From Microbacterium sulfonylureivorans (GTDB taxonomy: Bacteria > Actinomycetota > Actinomycetes > Actinomycetales > Microbacteriaceae): a DNA stretch of 64,000 nt. This document shows positions 55,329 to 64,000 of the stretch, one piece after another. Position 1 is the first letter of the stretch; every line of letters starts with the position of its first letter. The translations under genes were made by a program, and so were the position numbers. The notes under the pieces are model-generated. The model had not been told where the DNA came from. It saw only the letters and a program-made list of their open reading frames with translations, and made no database searches. The DNA lies in NCBI RefSeq assembly GCF_003999995.1, contig NZ_RJAD01000001.1, positions 1,984,001 to 2,048,000 of the forward strand, in the 5' to 3' direction.

Positions 55329-56654
55329 TTGTTCAGCGCCATCGCGCGGGTCTTCCGCACTCCCGACCTTCGGCGGAAGATCGCATTCACCCTGGCGATC
55401 ATCGCCCTGTACCGCTTCGGCGCCCATATTCCGGCACCGTTCGTGGACTTCCCCAACGTGCAGTCCTGCCTCGAGCAGTCGGCCGGCACGCAGGGGCTGC
55501 TGTCGCTCGTCAACCTGTTCTCGGGCGGCGCGCTCCTTCAGCTGTCGATCTTCGCGCTCGGCGTCATGCCGTACATCACCGCGACGATCATCGTCCAGCT
55601 GCTGCGCGTCGTCATCCCGCACTTCGAGACCCTCTACAAGGAGGGCCAGTCGGGCCAGGCGCGCCTCACCCAGTACACGCGCTACCTCACGATCGCACTT
55701 GCACTGCTGCAGTCGACGACCCTCGTGACGGTGGCCCGCAGCGGCCAGCTGTTCGGCACCACGGGCATCCCCGAGTGCGAGCAGCTGCTCACCAACGACG
55801 CGTGGTGGGCGCAGCTGCTCATGATCATCACGATGACCGCCGGCACCGGCCTCATCATGTGGTTCGCCGAGCTCGTCACCGAGCGCGGCATCGGCAACGG
55901 CATGTCGCTCCTCATCTTCACCTCGATCGCGGCGGCGTTCCCCGCGTCGATGATGGCGATCTGGCAGTCGCGCGGCTTCGAGGTGTTCCTGCTCGTGCTC
56001 GCGGTGGGCATCGTGGTCGTCGCGTTGGTGGTGTTCGTCGAGCAGTCCCAGCGCCGCATTCCCGTGCAGTACGCGAAGCGCATGGTCGGACGCCGCACCT
56101 ACGGCGGCACGAACACGTACATCCCGATCAAGGTCAACATGGCCGGCGTCGTGCCCGTCATCTTCGCCTCGTCGCTGCTGTACATCCCGGCGCTCATCGC
56201 GCAGTTCAACATGCAGCCGAACGCCGACAACGAGATCCCGCCGTGGGTGTCGTGGATCCAGCAGTACTTCACCAACGGCGATCACCCGATCTACATGCTG
56301 GTGTACTTCCTGCTCATCGTCGGGTTCACCTACTTCTACGTCGCGATCACGTTCAACCCCGTCGAGGTCGCCGACAACATGAAGAAGTACGGCGGGTTCA
56401 TCCCCGGCATCCGTGCCGGTCGTCCCACCGCCGAGTACCTCGACTACGTGCTGACGCGCATCACGCTGCCCGGCTCGCTGTACCTGGGCTGCATCGCCCT
56501 GCTTCCGCTCATCGCCCTGGCCACGGTCGGCGCCAACCAGAACTTCCCGTTCGGCGGCGCATCGATCCTGATCATCGTCGGTGTCGGTCTCGAGACCGTG
56601 AAGCAGATCGATGCGCAGCTCCAGCAGCGTCACTACGAGGGCCTTCTGCGATGA
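55329..56654 (+). CDS. secY: Preprotein translocase subunit SecY
   Basis: The 441-residue channel of the Sec system with ten membrane helices. AIARVFRTPDLRRKIAFTL opens the protein, YKEGQSGQARLTQYTRYLT is the first large cytoplasmic loop, GIGNGMSLLIF the SecY signature, and FNPVEVADNMKKYGGFIPGI lies in the C-terminal half. TTG 55329 is chosen for its TGGAGG at 7 bases; the frame is open further upstream. A TACCCT box (55272-55277) suggests an internal promoter. It overlaps adk by 4 bases. Confidence 0.97.
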   Translation: MFSAIARVFRTPDLRRKIAFTLAIIALYRFGAHIPAPFVDFPNVQSCLEQSAGTQGLLSLVNLFSGGALLQLSIFALGVMPYITATIIVQLLRVVIPHFETLYKEGQSGQARLTQYTRYLTIALALLQSTTLVTVARSGQLFGTTGIPECEQLLTNDAWWAQLLMIITMTAGTGLIMWFAELVTERGIGNGMSLLIFTSIAAAFPASMMAIWQSRGFEVFLLVLAVGIVVVALVVFVEQSQRRIPVQYAKRMVGRRTYGGTNTYIPIKVNMAGVVPVIFASSLLYIPALIAQFNMQPNADNEIPPWVSWIQQYFTNGDHPIYMLVYFLLIVGFTYFYVAITFNPVEVADNMKKYGGFIPGIRAGRPTAEYLDYVLTRITLPGSLYLGCIALLPLIALATVGANQNFPFGGASILIIVGVGLETVKQIDAQLQQRHYEGLLR

Positions 56655-57244
56655 CGCGGCTGCTCATCGTGGGTCCGCAGGGTTCGGGCAAGGGGACGCA
56701 GGGCGTTCGCATCGCGCAGGCGTTCGGCATCCCGGCGATCTCGACCGGCGACGTGTTCCGCGCCGCGGTCGCCGCCGGCACCGAACTGGGCGAGCAGGTC
56801 AAGGCGATCATCGAGGCCGGCGACCTGGTGTCGGACGAGCTGACGAGCGCGGTCGTGCGCGACCGCCTGTCGCACGCCGACGCCCAGGGCGGGTTCCTCC
56901 TCGACGGCTACCCCCGGAACCTGACGCAGGTCATGCACCTCGAAGAGTTCCTCGAGGGCCGCGACGAGAGCCTCGACGCGGTCATCGAGCTCAGCGTCCC
57001 GCGCGACGAGAGCATCGCACGCCTGTCGCTGCGGGCGCAGGAGCAGGGGCGCACCGATGACACCGAAGAGGTCATCGCGAACCGGCTGGCGATCTACGAG
57101 CGTGAGACGGCGCCGATCCTCGGCGTGTACGGCACGCGCGGCATCGTCGACGCGGTCGATGGGGTCGGCAGTCTCGACGAGATCACCGACCGCATCGTGG
57201 CGTCGCTCGAGGCGCGCGGGCTCGCCCGCCCTGCCGCAGCCTGA
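56651..57244 (+). CDS. adk: Adenylate kinase
   Basis: 197 residues. Converts ATP + AMP to 2 ADP. GPQGSGKGTQ is the P-loop (residues 8-17), ISTGDVFRAAV and FLLDGYPRNLTQ are the AMP-binding and signature motifs. The LID is short with no zinc cysteines, as in actinobacteria. Note GDVFRAA where most have GDMLRAA. Coupled to secY (ATGA). Confidence 0.95.
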   Translation: MTRLLIVGPQGSGKGTQGVRIAQAFGIPAISTGDVFRAAVAAGTELGEQVKAIIEAGDLVSDELTSAVVRDRLSHADAQGGFLLDGYPRNLTQVMHLEEFLEGRDESLDAVIELSVPRDESIARLSLRAQEQGRTDDTEEVIANRLAIYERETAPILGVYGTRGIVDAVDGVGSLDEITDRIVASLEARGLARPAAA

Positions 57245-57248
57245 ACCC

Positions 57249-58088
57249 GTGTCGCTGCGACGCTCGATCTACAAGACGCCCGCCCAGATGCGGGCGATGG
57301 TGGAGCCCGGACTGATCACCGCCGCCGCGCTCGACGCGGCGCGCGCGCTGATCGCGCCGGGCGTCACGACGGGTCAGCTCGATGCCGCGGCATCCGCCGT
57401 CATCACCGCCCGCGGCGCGAAGTCCAACTTCCAGATGGTGCGCGGGTACCGCCACACGATCTGCGCCTCCGTGAACGAGCAGGTCGTGCACGGCATCCCG
57501 GGTGATCGCGTCCTGGAGCCGGGCGACATCCTCTCGGTCGACGCCGGCGCCGAGTTCAAGGGCTGGAACGGCGACTCGGCATTCACCGTGGTCCTCGACG
57601 ATCCGTCCCGACCGGAGGTCGTCGCGGCTCGGCAGAGACTGTCCGATGTGACCGAGGGATCGCTGTGGGCAGGCATCGCCTCGCTCGCGACCGCGAAGCA
57701 CCTCGGCGAGGTCGGCGCCGCGATTCAGTCGCACATCGAGGCGAACGCCCCCGAGCCGGGGTACGGCATCCTCCGCGAGTACGTCGGGCACGGCATCGGG
57801 CGCAAGATGCACGAAGCGCCGTCGGTGTTCAACTACCGGGTGTCCGATCCCGGGCCTGAGGTCCGTCCCGGCCTGGTGCTGGCGATCGAGCCGATGGTGG
57901 TGATCGGGGATCAGGCGACGTTCGTCGAGGACGACGACTGGACCGTCTCCACGCTCGACGGAACCGCGGGCTCGCACTGGGAACACAGCGTCGCCGTGCA
58001 CGATGGCGGCATCTGGGTGCTGACGGCGCCCGACGGCGGCGCGGCCGGGCTCGCGCCCTTCGGCATCACGCCGGCAGAGATCGCATAG
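57249..58088 (+). CDS. map: Type I methionine aminopeptidase
   Basis: 279 residues. Removes N-terminal Met from new proteins. All metal ligands are seen: SVDAGAEFKGWNGDSAFT (two Asp), REYVGHGIGRKMHE (His), AIEPM (Glu) and HWEHSVAV (Glu). GTG 57249 gives the family N-terminus, five bases after adk. Confidence 0.95.
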   Translation: MSLRRSIYKTPAQMRAMVEPGLITAAALDAARALIAPGVTTGQLDAAASAVITARGAKSNFQMVRGYRHTICASVNEQVVHGIPGDRVLEPGDILSVDAGAEFKGWNGDSAFTVVLDDPSRPEVVAARQRLSDVTEGSLWAGIASLATAKHLGEVGAAIQSHIEANAPEPGYGILREYVGHGIGRKMHEAPSVFNYRVSDPGPEVRPGLVLAIEPMVVIGDQATFVEDDDWTVSTLDGTAGSHWEHSVAVHDGGIWVLTAPDGGAAGLAPFGITPAEIA

Positions 58089-58097
58089 GAGAAGGTC

Positions 58098-58787
58098 ATG
58101 GCTGAGGGTCCGCGCAAGGTCAACTGGTTCGCGATCTGGGTGAGCGCGGGGGTCGTCGTGGCGCTCGTGCTGGTCGCGGTGCTCGTGGTGTCGCTCAACA
58201 ACCAGGGATCGACCCCTCAGCCCGGACAGACGCCGTCCGCATCCAACATCGACGCCGACACCGGAGCCGTCCTCGTCGGCGACGGTGAGAACCGCCTCGA
58301 CACCTACATCGACTTCATGTGCCCGGTCTGCAACCAGTTCGAACAGGTCTACGGCGAGGAGATCCAGGGTCTGGTCGACGACGGGACCATCACGCTCGGC
58401 ATCCACCCGATCTCGATCCTCGATCGTCAGTCCCGCGGCACCGAGTACTCGACGCGTGCGGCCAACGCGATGTACTGCGTCGCGGTCGCGGATGCCGAGG
58501 CATCCGTCCCCTTCATGAACGCGATGTTCGCGAACCAGCCGTCGGAGGGCACGTCCGGTCTCACCGACGAGCAGATCCTCGAGATCGCCGCGACCGTCGG
58601 CGTCACCGGGATCGACGCCTGCGTGAACGACGGCATCTACGCCGACTACGTCACCGCCATGACGGAGGAGACTCCGGTGCAGCCCGGCGCGGCGGGTGTC
58701 GGAACCCCCACGATCGCGGTCAACGGCGAGGTCATCGCGAACTCGACGCTGCCCGAGCCGGGGCAGCTCGCGACGCTCTTCGAGTGA
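58098..58787 (+). CDS. Membrane-anchored DsbA-like thioredoxin-fold protein
   Basis: 229 residues: a short basic N-terminus, one membrane helix (about 11-33, FAIWVSAGVVVALVLVAVLV), a linker and a DsbA-like domain. The active site is CPVC at 75-78 and GTPTI (about 204-208) is the cis-Pro loop. The fold probably introduces or isomerises disulfides outside the cell. GTPTIAVNGEVI is typical of the family. Two further Cys lie in the helical insertion (MYCVAVA, IDACVND). It starts 9 bases after map, AGGAGAAG before the ATG. The next gene product is a Cys-containing secreted protein and might be its substrate. Confidence 0.88.
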   Translation: MAEGPRKVNWFAIWVSAGVVVALVLVAVLVVSLNNQGSTPQPGQTPSASNIDADTGAVLVGDGENRLDTYIDFMCPVCNQFEQVYGEEIQGLVDDGTITLGIHPISILDRQSRGTEYSTRAANAMYCVAVADAEASVPFMNAMFANQPSEGTSGLTDEQILEIAATVGVTGIDACVNDGIYADYVTAMTEETPVQPGAAGVGTPTIAVNGEVIANSTLPEPGQLATLFE

Positions 58788-58875
58788 GGCCGCCGCTCGC
58801 GCGCACGAGCTGACATCGCGCCTGCGACGGGGCGGCGATCCGGGCGGTAGCCTGGGCTTCTCAGAAGGGGAGCCC

Positions 58876-61494
58876 GTGAACACACCCGCCCACGGCCGCC
58901 GACGCGGCATCGCCATGCTCGCGGTGCTCGGCGTCCTCGCCGGACTCGGCGCCACCGCGCTCACGTCGATGCCGACGGCCCCGCCGGCTGCGGCGGACGT
59001 CGGCGAATGCCCGGAGGGGACGCTCCCCGGTCCCGGAAACACCAACCCGATCTGGACCGATCAGAACGTCGCGATCTACGCGGGAGGTGACTTCCAGGTG
59101 CGCCAGCAGGCCGCCGAAGCGGAGGGCCTCGTCGTCGTCGGAGGCGACGCCTCGTTCGACAAGGCGACCCTGGGGCGGTTCAACGTCGGATGGGTCGGCG
59201 TCGGGTCGGGTGTCGCGCCCTTCCCGGGCACCACGATGCTGGCCGTCGGCGGCGATGTGAGCGTCGGCACGGTGACTGTCCTGGATGTCGGAGCCAACGC
59301 CTTCTTCGACGGACAGCTTCTCGGCGGTGCCATGCAGGTGGGCGGCGCCACCATCCCCGACTACGAGGTCGACGGCTCGCACTATGAACTGAACAACGGC
59401 ACCCTCACGCAGGCGATCGGGCCGGCCGCCATCGAGGAGTGGTCGGACTGGGACGCCCTCATCGACCAGCAGTCCGCCGACCTCGCCGCACTCGCACCGA
59501 CCGGGTCCGTCACTCCGGGAGCGCTGCTGACCTTCGCGGGCGACGGCGCGTCCGCGCAGCAGGTCTTCACCATCGCAGCGGCGACCCTCAACGCCAATCC
59601 CGCGCTGAACTTCACCGGCATTCCCGACGGCGCGACGGTCGTGGTCAACGTCACCGGCGGTCCGGTGGTGTGGGCGCCGAACTACTTCGCCGACGAGGGT
59701 GTGCGGGCCGACGACTTCGCCTCGCCGCTGTTCGGCGAGCTCTCTGCCCGCACGCTGTGGAACTTCGCCGACGCGACGTCGGTCCATCTCGCGGGCTCGT
59801 CGCAGGTGCTCGGTTCGATCCTCGTCCCCGGCGTGAACCCGGACACGGCGCTGCCCACGCTCCGCGTGACGGCGAGCACGAACGGCCGCCTCTTCACGAA
59901 TGGGACCGTGCTGATGGACGGTGTGGGCAATGAGCACCACAACTACCCGTGGCTCGCAAGCCCGTTCGAGTGCATCCCCATCGGACCCGACCCCGTCGGA
60001 TCGATCACGGTGGAGAAGGTCCTGTCGCCCGAGGTCGCCGCACTGCTTCCCGACGGGCTCACCTTCCACGGCATCGTCACGTGCCCCGTCGATGGCGGAG
60101 GCGAGCTCATCGTCGAGTGGGAGGTCGTCGCGGGCGAGATGACGACCGTCGGCGGGCTGCCCGTCGGCGCGACGTGCGAGATCACCGAGAGCCTCGGCCC
60201 GCTCGGGCGGGTCCGGCTGCCGCCCGCCGGCCTCAGGTTCGATGCGACGCGGCTGAGCGCATGGGAGACGCCGGTGTGGACGGTCGATGGGACGGTGACA
60301 CCGGCTCCCGTCGAGTTCGTCGTGCCGGCGCCGGAGGACGAGGCGCAGGTTGCGATCGCCGTCGCGAACGCGCTCGCGACGGGCCTCTTCACGATCACGA
60401 AGGTGGTCGAGGACCCCGATGGCGTCGGGTGGGCGGGCGACTTCACAGGGGCGTGGCAGTGCGCCGTGTCGGCAGATCCCGATGCGGACGTGCTCGGCTC
60501 GGGCACCTGGACGCTGGCCGCAGGGGAGACCTCGGCCGCGATCGGGGCGCCGGTGGGTGCGTGGTGCTCGGCGTCGGAGACCTCCCCGGCGGATCCCGTC
60601 GGCGGCTCGTGGGGCGACCCGGTGGTCACCCCGGGTGCCGTGCTGATCACGGTCGCGTCCGCGCAGACGCCGATCGAGATCGTGGTCACGAACACGCTCG
60701 CCGAGGATCTCGGCGCGTTCACGGTGACGAAGACCGTGGCGGGTGAGGGCGCACCCGATGTCGCCTTCACGGGGGACTGGTCCTGCGAGCTCCCCGTCGG
60801 CGTCGAGGTCGCCGCCGGCAGCTGGTCGCTCGGCGCCGGTGAGACCTCCCTGCCCTTCGCGGGGCCCGTCGGCGCGACCTGCTCGGTGACCGAGGCCTCA
60901 CCGGACGACCCGGCGGACGGAGCCTGGGGCGCTCCGGCGATCTCGCCCGCGTCGGTCGTGCTCACTGCGGAGTCCATCGAGACGCCGCTCTCGTTCACGG
61001 TGACGAACTCCTTCGCCCTCCTGCCCGGTGCCTTCACCATCCGGAAGGCCGTGACCGGCGACGGTGCGCCCTCGGCGACGTTCACGGGGGCCTGGTCGTG
61101 CGAGCTGCCGTCCGGCACGATCGTCGCCGACGGGTCGTGGACGCTGGCTGCCGGCGAGCAGACCGCGCCGATCGAGGCACCTGCGGGCGCCGTCTGCGAG
61201 GTGGTCGAGGACGAGCCCGCAGGGACGGATGCCGGACTCTGGGCTCCGCCGGTGATCACCGGTTCTCCCGTGGAGATCGCCGCGGGCACCGCCGCCGGAC
61301 CGGCTCAGGTCGTGGTGACGAACGCGTTCACCCGGACCGGCGGGCGCGACGACGGCGGCGATGACGAAGCCGGCGGCGAGCTCCCGGCGACCGGCTCGAC
61401 GGTGCCGTGGTGGGCGATGGCGCTCGGTGCGGGCCTGATCGTGGCCGGCGCGGCGGCGATCATCGCCCGGGACCGCGTCCGCACGCGCGGCTGA
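58876..61494 (+). CDS. LPxTG-anchored surface protein: choice-of-anchor A domain plus repeats
   Basis: 872 residues. A signal peptide (about 1-41, with MLAVLGVLAGLGATAL) is followed by a choice-of-anchor A-type beta-rich domain (about 45-370), four DUF5979-like repeats of about 105 residues starting near 374, 502, 613 and 718 (GSITVEKV, GLFTITKV, GAFTVTKT, GAFTIRKA), each with a W-x-C pair of Cys, and a sorting signal LPATG with a membrane helix (WWAMALGAGLIVAGAAAII) and RTRG tail. Sortase would link it to the cell wall. GTG 58876 has AAGGGGAG upstream. A TAGCCT box (58848-58853) may be its -10. Confidence 0.9.
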   Translation: MNTPAHGRRRGIAMLAVLGVLAGLGATALTSMPTAPPAAADVGECPEGTLPGPGNTNPIWTDQNVAIYAGGDFQVRQQAAEAEGLVVVGGDASFDKATLGRFNVGWVGVGSGVAPFPGTTMLAVGGDVSVGTVTVLDVGANAFFDGQLLGGAMQVGGATIPDYEVDGSHYELNNGTLTQAIGPAAIEEWSDWDALIDQQSADLAALAPTGSVTPGALLTFAGDGASAQQVFTIAAATLNANPALNFTGIPDGATVVVNVTGGPVVWAPNYFADEGVRADDFASPLFGELSARTLWNFADATSVHLAGSSQVLGSILVPGVNPDTALPTLRVTASTNGRLFTNGTVLMDGVGNEHHNYPWLASPFECIPIGPDPVGSITVEKVLSPEVAALLPDGLTFHGIVTCPVDGGGELIVEWEVVAGEMTTVGGLPVGATCEITESLGPLGRVRLPPAGLRFDATRLSAWETPVWTVDGTVTPAPVEFVVPAPEDEAQVAIAVANALATGLFTITKVVEDPDGVGWAGDFTGAWQCAVSADPDADVLGSGTWTLAAGETSAAIGAPVGAWCSASETSPADPVGGSWGDPVVTPGAVLITVASAQTPIEIVVTNTLAEDLGAFTVTKTVAGEGAPDVAFTGDWSCELPVGVEVAAGSWSLGAGETSLPFAGPVGATCSVTEASPDDPADGAWGAPAISPASVVLTAESIETPLSFTVTNSFALLPGAFTIRKAVTGDGAPSATFTGAWSCELPSGTIVADGSWTLAAGEQTAPIEAPAGAVCEVVEDEPAGTDAGLWAPPVITGSPVEIAAGTAAGPAQVVVTNAFTRTGGRDDGGDDEAGGELPATGSTVPWWAMALGAGLIVAGAAAIIARDRVRTRG

Positions 61495-61525
61495 GTCGAC
61501 GATCGAGGCCGCCTGCGACGCGGGT

Positions 61526-61554
61526 TTGCCGAGGCATCCGATATCACGTATGCT
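61526..61554 (+). promoter_or_regulatory. Promoter of infA
   Basis: TTGCCG (61526-61531) and TATGCT (61549-61554) with a 17-base spacer. The leader would be about 85 bases. Confidence 0.7.
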
Positions 61555-61647
61555 TGATCTTTGGTGCGTTGCGCCTCCATCGGCGTGTCCGAGCACCACA
61601 ACCCATCCACCGCAGACCGACCGGTCTGCAAAAGTGATAGCGAGCGT

Positions 61648-61869
61648 ATGGCGAAGAAAGACGGTGTCATCGAGATCGAGGGCGTGATCTCCGAGGCGCT
61701 GCCCAACGCGATGTTCCGCGTTGAGCTGAGCAACGGGCACAAGGTCCTCGCGACGATCTCCGGCAAGATGCGGCAGAACTACATCCGCATCATCCCCGAG
61801 GACCGAGTTGTCGTGGAGCTCAGCCCCTACGACCTCACCCGCGGGCGCATCGTCTACCGCTACCGCTAG
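61648..61869 (+). CDS. infA: Translation initiation factor IF-1
   Basis: 73 residues. Blocks the A site during initiation. [20 protein letters not shown] and ENGH-type loop [20 protein letters not shown] are characteristic. ATG 61648 matches the family start; the frame is open further upstream. Confidence 0.98.
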   Translation: MAKKDGVIEIEGVISEALPNAMFRVELSNGHKVLATISGKMRQNYIRIIPEDRVVVELSPYDLTRGRIVYRYR

Positions 61870-61934
61870 ACCGGTCGAGAAGTAACGCCCCGGGCACGAC
61901 GTGCCCGCCGGCGAAGACAGCGAAACAGGAAATC

Positions 61935-62051
61935 ATGAAGGTCAATCCCTCCGTCAAGCCCATCTGCGACCACTGCAAGGTCATCCGTCGCCACGGTCGC
62001 GTCATGGTCATCTGCAAGTCGAACCCGCGTCACAAGCAGCGCCAGGGCTGA
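61935..62051 (+). CDS. rpmJ: 50S ribosomal protein L36
   Basis: 38 residues, a zinc-ribbon ribosomal protein. [20 protein letters not shown] and [12 protein letters not shown]; Cys11, Cys14, Cys27 and His33 form the metal site, so this is the zinc-binding (C+) form. CAGGAAATC precedes the ATG. Confidence 0.97.
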   Translation: MKVNPSVKPICDHCKVIRRHGRVMVICKSNPRHKQRQG

Positions 62052-62057
62052 TCGGAT

Positions 62058-62075
62058 GCTGCGCCCCGGCGCAGC
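62058..62075 (+). terminator. Hairpin between rpmJ and rpsM
   Basis: A perfect 8-bp GC stem (GCTGCGCC / GGCGCAGC, two-base loop) 6 bases after rpmJ. No T tail. The following 120 bases up to rpsM hold no gene. Confidence 0.35.
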
Positions 62076-62198
62076 CCGACGACTCACAACTGAACACATC
62101 ACAGGCAGGATCAGAACCTCTCCGGAGGGGACACCTCGGGCGGAGGCCCGGGCACCGACCCTGCTCCACACCTCCACTCACTCCATAGGAGAAACCGC

Positions 62199-62573
62199 AT
62201 GGCACGTCTTGCCGGCGTTGACATCCCGCGCGACAAGCGCGTGGTGATCGCCCTTACCTACATCTACGGCGTCGGCCGTACCCGCTCCGTCGAGATCCTC
62301 AAGGCGACGGAGATCGACGAGAACATCCGCGTCAAGGACCTCAGCGACGACCAGCTCATCGCGCTCCGCGACAACATCGAGGCCAACTACAAGGTCGAGG
62401 GTGACCTCCGCCGTGAGGTGGCCGCCGACATCCGCCGCAAGGTCGAGATCGGCTCCTACGAGGGCCTGCGCCACCGCCGCGGCCTCCCGGTGCGCGGTCA
62501 GCGCACGAAGACGAACGCGCGTACCCGCAAGGGTCCCAAGCGCACCGTCGCCGGCAAGAAGAAGGCGCGCTAG
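62199..62573 (+). CDS. rpsM: 30S ribosomal protein S13
   Basis: 124 residues with [20 protein letters not shown] and [20 protein letters not shown]. Interface protein of the 30S head. TAGGAGAAA precedes the ATG. Confidence 0.98.
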   Translation: MARLAGVDIPRDKRVVIALTYIYGVGRTRSVEILKATEIDENIRVKDLSDDQLIALRDNIEANYKVEGDLRREVAADIRRKVEIGSYEGLRHRRGLPVRGQRTKTNARTRKGPKRTVAGKKKAR

Positions 62574-62612
62574 GCCTCCGCCGGCGCCCCAAGGATTTAG
62601 GGAGTAACGCAC

Positions 62613-63011
62613 ATGGCACAGGCCAAGACCGCTGCGCGCAAGCCGCGCCGCAAGGAGAAGAAGAACATCGCGCTGGGCCAGGCCCACATCAAGTCGACGT
62701 TCAACAACACGATCGTCTCGATCACCGACCCCTCGGGCGCTGTCATCAGCTGGGCCTCGTCGGGTGGCGTGGGCTTCAAGGGCTCGCGCAAGTCGACCCC
62801 CTATGCCGCAGGCATGGCCGCCGAGTCGGCCGCCCGCCAGGCGCAGGAGCACGGTGTCAAGAAGGTCGACGTCTTCGTGAAGGGCCCGGGCTCGGGCCGC
62901 GAGACCGCGATCCGCTCGCTCCAGGCCGCAGGCCTCGAGGTCGGCCAGATCCAGGATGTGACGCCGCAGGCTCACAACGGCTGCCGTCCCCCGAAGCGCC
63001 GCCGCGTCTGA
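62613..63011 (+). CDS. rpsK: 30S ribosomal protein S11
   Basis: 132 residues with [20 protein letters not shown] and the C-terminal [18 protein letters not shown]. Cradles the 3' end of 16S rRNA at the platform. No rpsD follows. Confidence 0.98.
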   Translation: MAQAKTAARKPRRKEKKNIALGQAHIKSTFNNTIVSITDPSGAVISWASSGGVGFKGSRKSTPYAAGMAAESAARQAQEHGVKKVDVFVKGPGSGRETAIRSLQAAGLEVGQIQDVTPQAHNGCRPPKRRRV

Positions 63012-63019
63012 TTTCCCGG

Positions 63020-63048
63020 AGCCGGGGCACCCGTGCGGTGCCCCGGCT
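63020..63048 (+). terminator. Hairpin between rpsK and rpoA
   Basis: A perfect 11-bp stem (AGCCGGGGCAC / GTGCCCCGGCT, loop of 7) 8 bases after rpsK. It stands where rpsD (S4) would be encoded in the classical alpha operon. The remaining 130 bases before rpoA contain TCATATAG and two CACGTG sites and may hold an rpoA promoter. Confidence 0.65.
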
Positions 63049-63180
63049 ACCGCACGCTTCGGCGTCCGGGTTCTCGATGACCGCCCCGCGGCACTCGATC
63101 ACCGGACGCCCTGAGAAAAACTCAACACCTCACCCACCGCACGTGTCATATAGCGGGCACGTGATCGAAAGGAACACATA

Positions 63181-64000
63181 GTGCTCATCGCACAGCGTCC
63201 CACTCTGACCGAGGAGAAGGTCGGGGAGTTCCGCAGCCGCTTCGTCATCGAGCCGCTGGAGCCCGGCTTCGGCTACACGATCGGCAACGCGCTGCGTCGC
63301 AGCCTCCTGTCGTCCATCCCCGGCGCAGCCGTGACGTCGATCCGCATCGACGGCGTCCTCCACGAGTTCAGCACCATCCCCGGTGTCAAGGAGGATGTCA
63401 CCGAGATCATCCTCAACATCAAGCAGCTGGTCGTCTCCAGCGAGCGCGACGAGCCCATCACGGCGTACCTGCGCAAGACCGGCTCCGGTGAGGTCACCGC
63501 CGCCGACATCTCGGCTCCGGCCGGTGTCGAGGTGCACAACCCCGAGCTCGTCATCGCGACCCTCAACGACACCGCGAAGTTCGAGCTGGAGCTCACCATC
63601 GAGCGCGGCCGCGGCTACGTCTCGGCGACCCAGAACCGCAACGAGTACGCCGAGGCCGGTCAGATCCCGATCGACTCGATCTACTCGCCCGTGCTCAAGG
63701 TCAGCTACCGCGTCGAGGCCACCCGTGCCGGTGAGCGCACCGACTTCGACAAGCTCGTGCTGGACGTCGAGAGCAAGTCCTCGATCGCTCCCCGCGACGC
63801 CGTCGCCTCGGCCGGGCGCACCCTGACGGAGCTCTTCGGCCTGGCCCGTGAGCTCAACGTCGAGGCCGAGGGCATCGAGATCGGCCCCGCGCCGGTCGAG
63901 ACCGTCCTCTCCAACGAGCTGTCGATGCCGATCGAGGACCTCGATCTGTCGGTCCGCTCGTACAACTGCCTCAAGCGCGAAGGCATCAACACCGTTTCGG
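63181..64000 (+). CDS. rpoA: RNA polymerase alpha subunit (cut by the window end)
   Basis: The first 273 residues of alpha. The N-terminal domain has [20 protein letters not shown] (dimer and beta/beta' contact) and [16 protein letters not shown] shows the start of the C-terminal DNA-binding domain. GTG start with AAAGGAA upstream. About 50 residues are missing beyond the edge. Confidence 0.97.
   Translation, partial: MLIAQRPTLTEEKVGEFRSRFVIEPLEPGFGYTIGNALRRSLLSSIPGAAVTSIRIDGVLHEFSTIPGVKEDVTEIILNIKQLVVSSERDEPITAYLRKTGSGEVTAADISAPAGVEVHNPELVIATLNDTAKFELELTIERGRGYVSATQNRNEYAEAGQIPIDSIYSPVLKVSYRVEATRAGERTDFDKLVLDVESKSSIAPRDAVASAGRTLTELFGLARELNVEAEGIEIGPAPVETVLSNELSMPIEDLDLSVRSYNCLKREGINTVS

Overview
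The window is high-GC actinobacterial DNA, most likely from a Microbacteriaceae species close to Microbacterium. This rests on the EF-Tu, EF-G and ribosomal protein sequences, Ala/Lys-rich extensions on several ribosomal proteins, frequent GTG/TTG starts, an LPxTG cell-wall protein and WXG100-type secretion genes. No tRNA, rRNA, IS element, phage gene or CRISPR array was found.

Layout. (1) 1-8.9 kb: the downstream part of a type VII secretion (ESX/Ess-like) locus. It holds the end of an FHA protein, a 1494-residue EssC-like triple ATPase with an N-terminal FHA domain, two small helical WXG100-like proteins, a 457-residue putative secreted or membrane protein, and three unassigned accessory genes. 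(2) 8.9-13.7 kb: the str operon (rpsL, rpsG, fusA, tuf) with a clear promoter and a perfect 15-bp UUCG-loop terminator. (3) 13.7-43.6 kb: a large cell-surface polysaccharide cluster. It encodes about ten glycosyltransferases (four are paralogous multidomain enzymes), a Stealth sugar-phosphate transferase, a CapD-like NDP-sugar dehydratase, an epimerase, a methyltransferase, a hexapeptide acyltransferase, a pyruvyl transferase, a Wzm/Wzt (TagGH-like) ABC exporter, UDP-glucose dehydrogenase, a WbaP-like initiating sugar-phosphate transferase and a DUF4012 protein. (4) 43.6-45.5 kb: a VanZ-like protein, an MT0933-antitoxin-like small protein, and a structured, nearly gene-free stretch with one 43-codon ORF and the S10-operon promoter and leader. 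(5) 45.5-58.1 kb: the S10 and spc operons through secY-adk-map. (6) 58.1-61.5 kb: a membrane-anchored DsbA-like protein and an LPxTG adhesin-like protein. (7) 61.5 kb to the end: infA, rpmJ, rpsM, rpsK and the start of rpoA.

How the parts fit. The polysaccharide genes form a plausible complete pathway: lipid-linked initiation (WbaP-like), precursor supply (UDP-GlcA, CapD product), chain assembly, decoration (pyruvyl, acyl, methyl and phosphodiester groups) and ABC export. The cluster separates tuf from rpsJ, which are adjacent in many bacteria. Many of its starts have an actinobacterial -10 box (TANNNT) 6-8 bases before the start codon, suggesting leaderless mRNAs, whereas the ribosomal genes use Shine-Dalgarno sites and GC-rich hairpins at operon junctions. 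Two of those hairpins lie where rpsN (S14) and rpsD (S4) would stand in the textbook operons; both genes are missing here.

The least familiar material is the T7SS locus with its motif-poor substrates, the family of fused GT2-GT4 glycosyltransferases (one with a lost GT2 active site, one with an added third domain), the leaderless divergent promoters, and the structured transcription unit ahead of the S10 operon.
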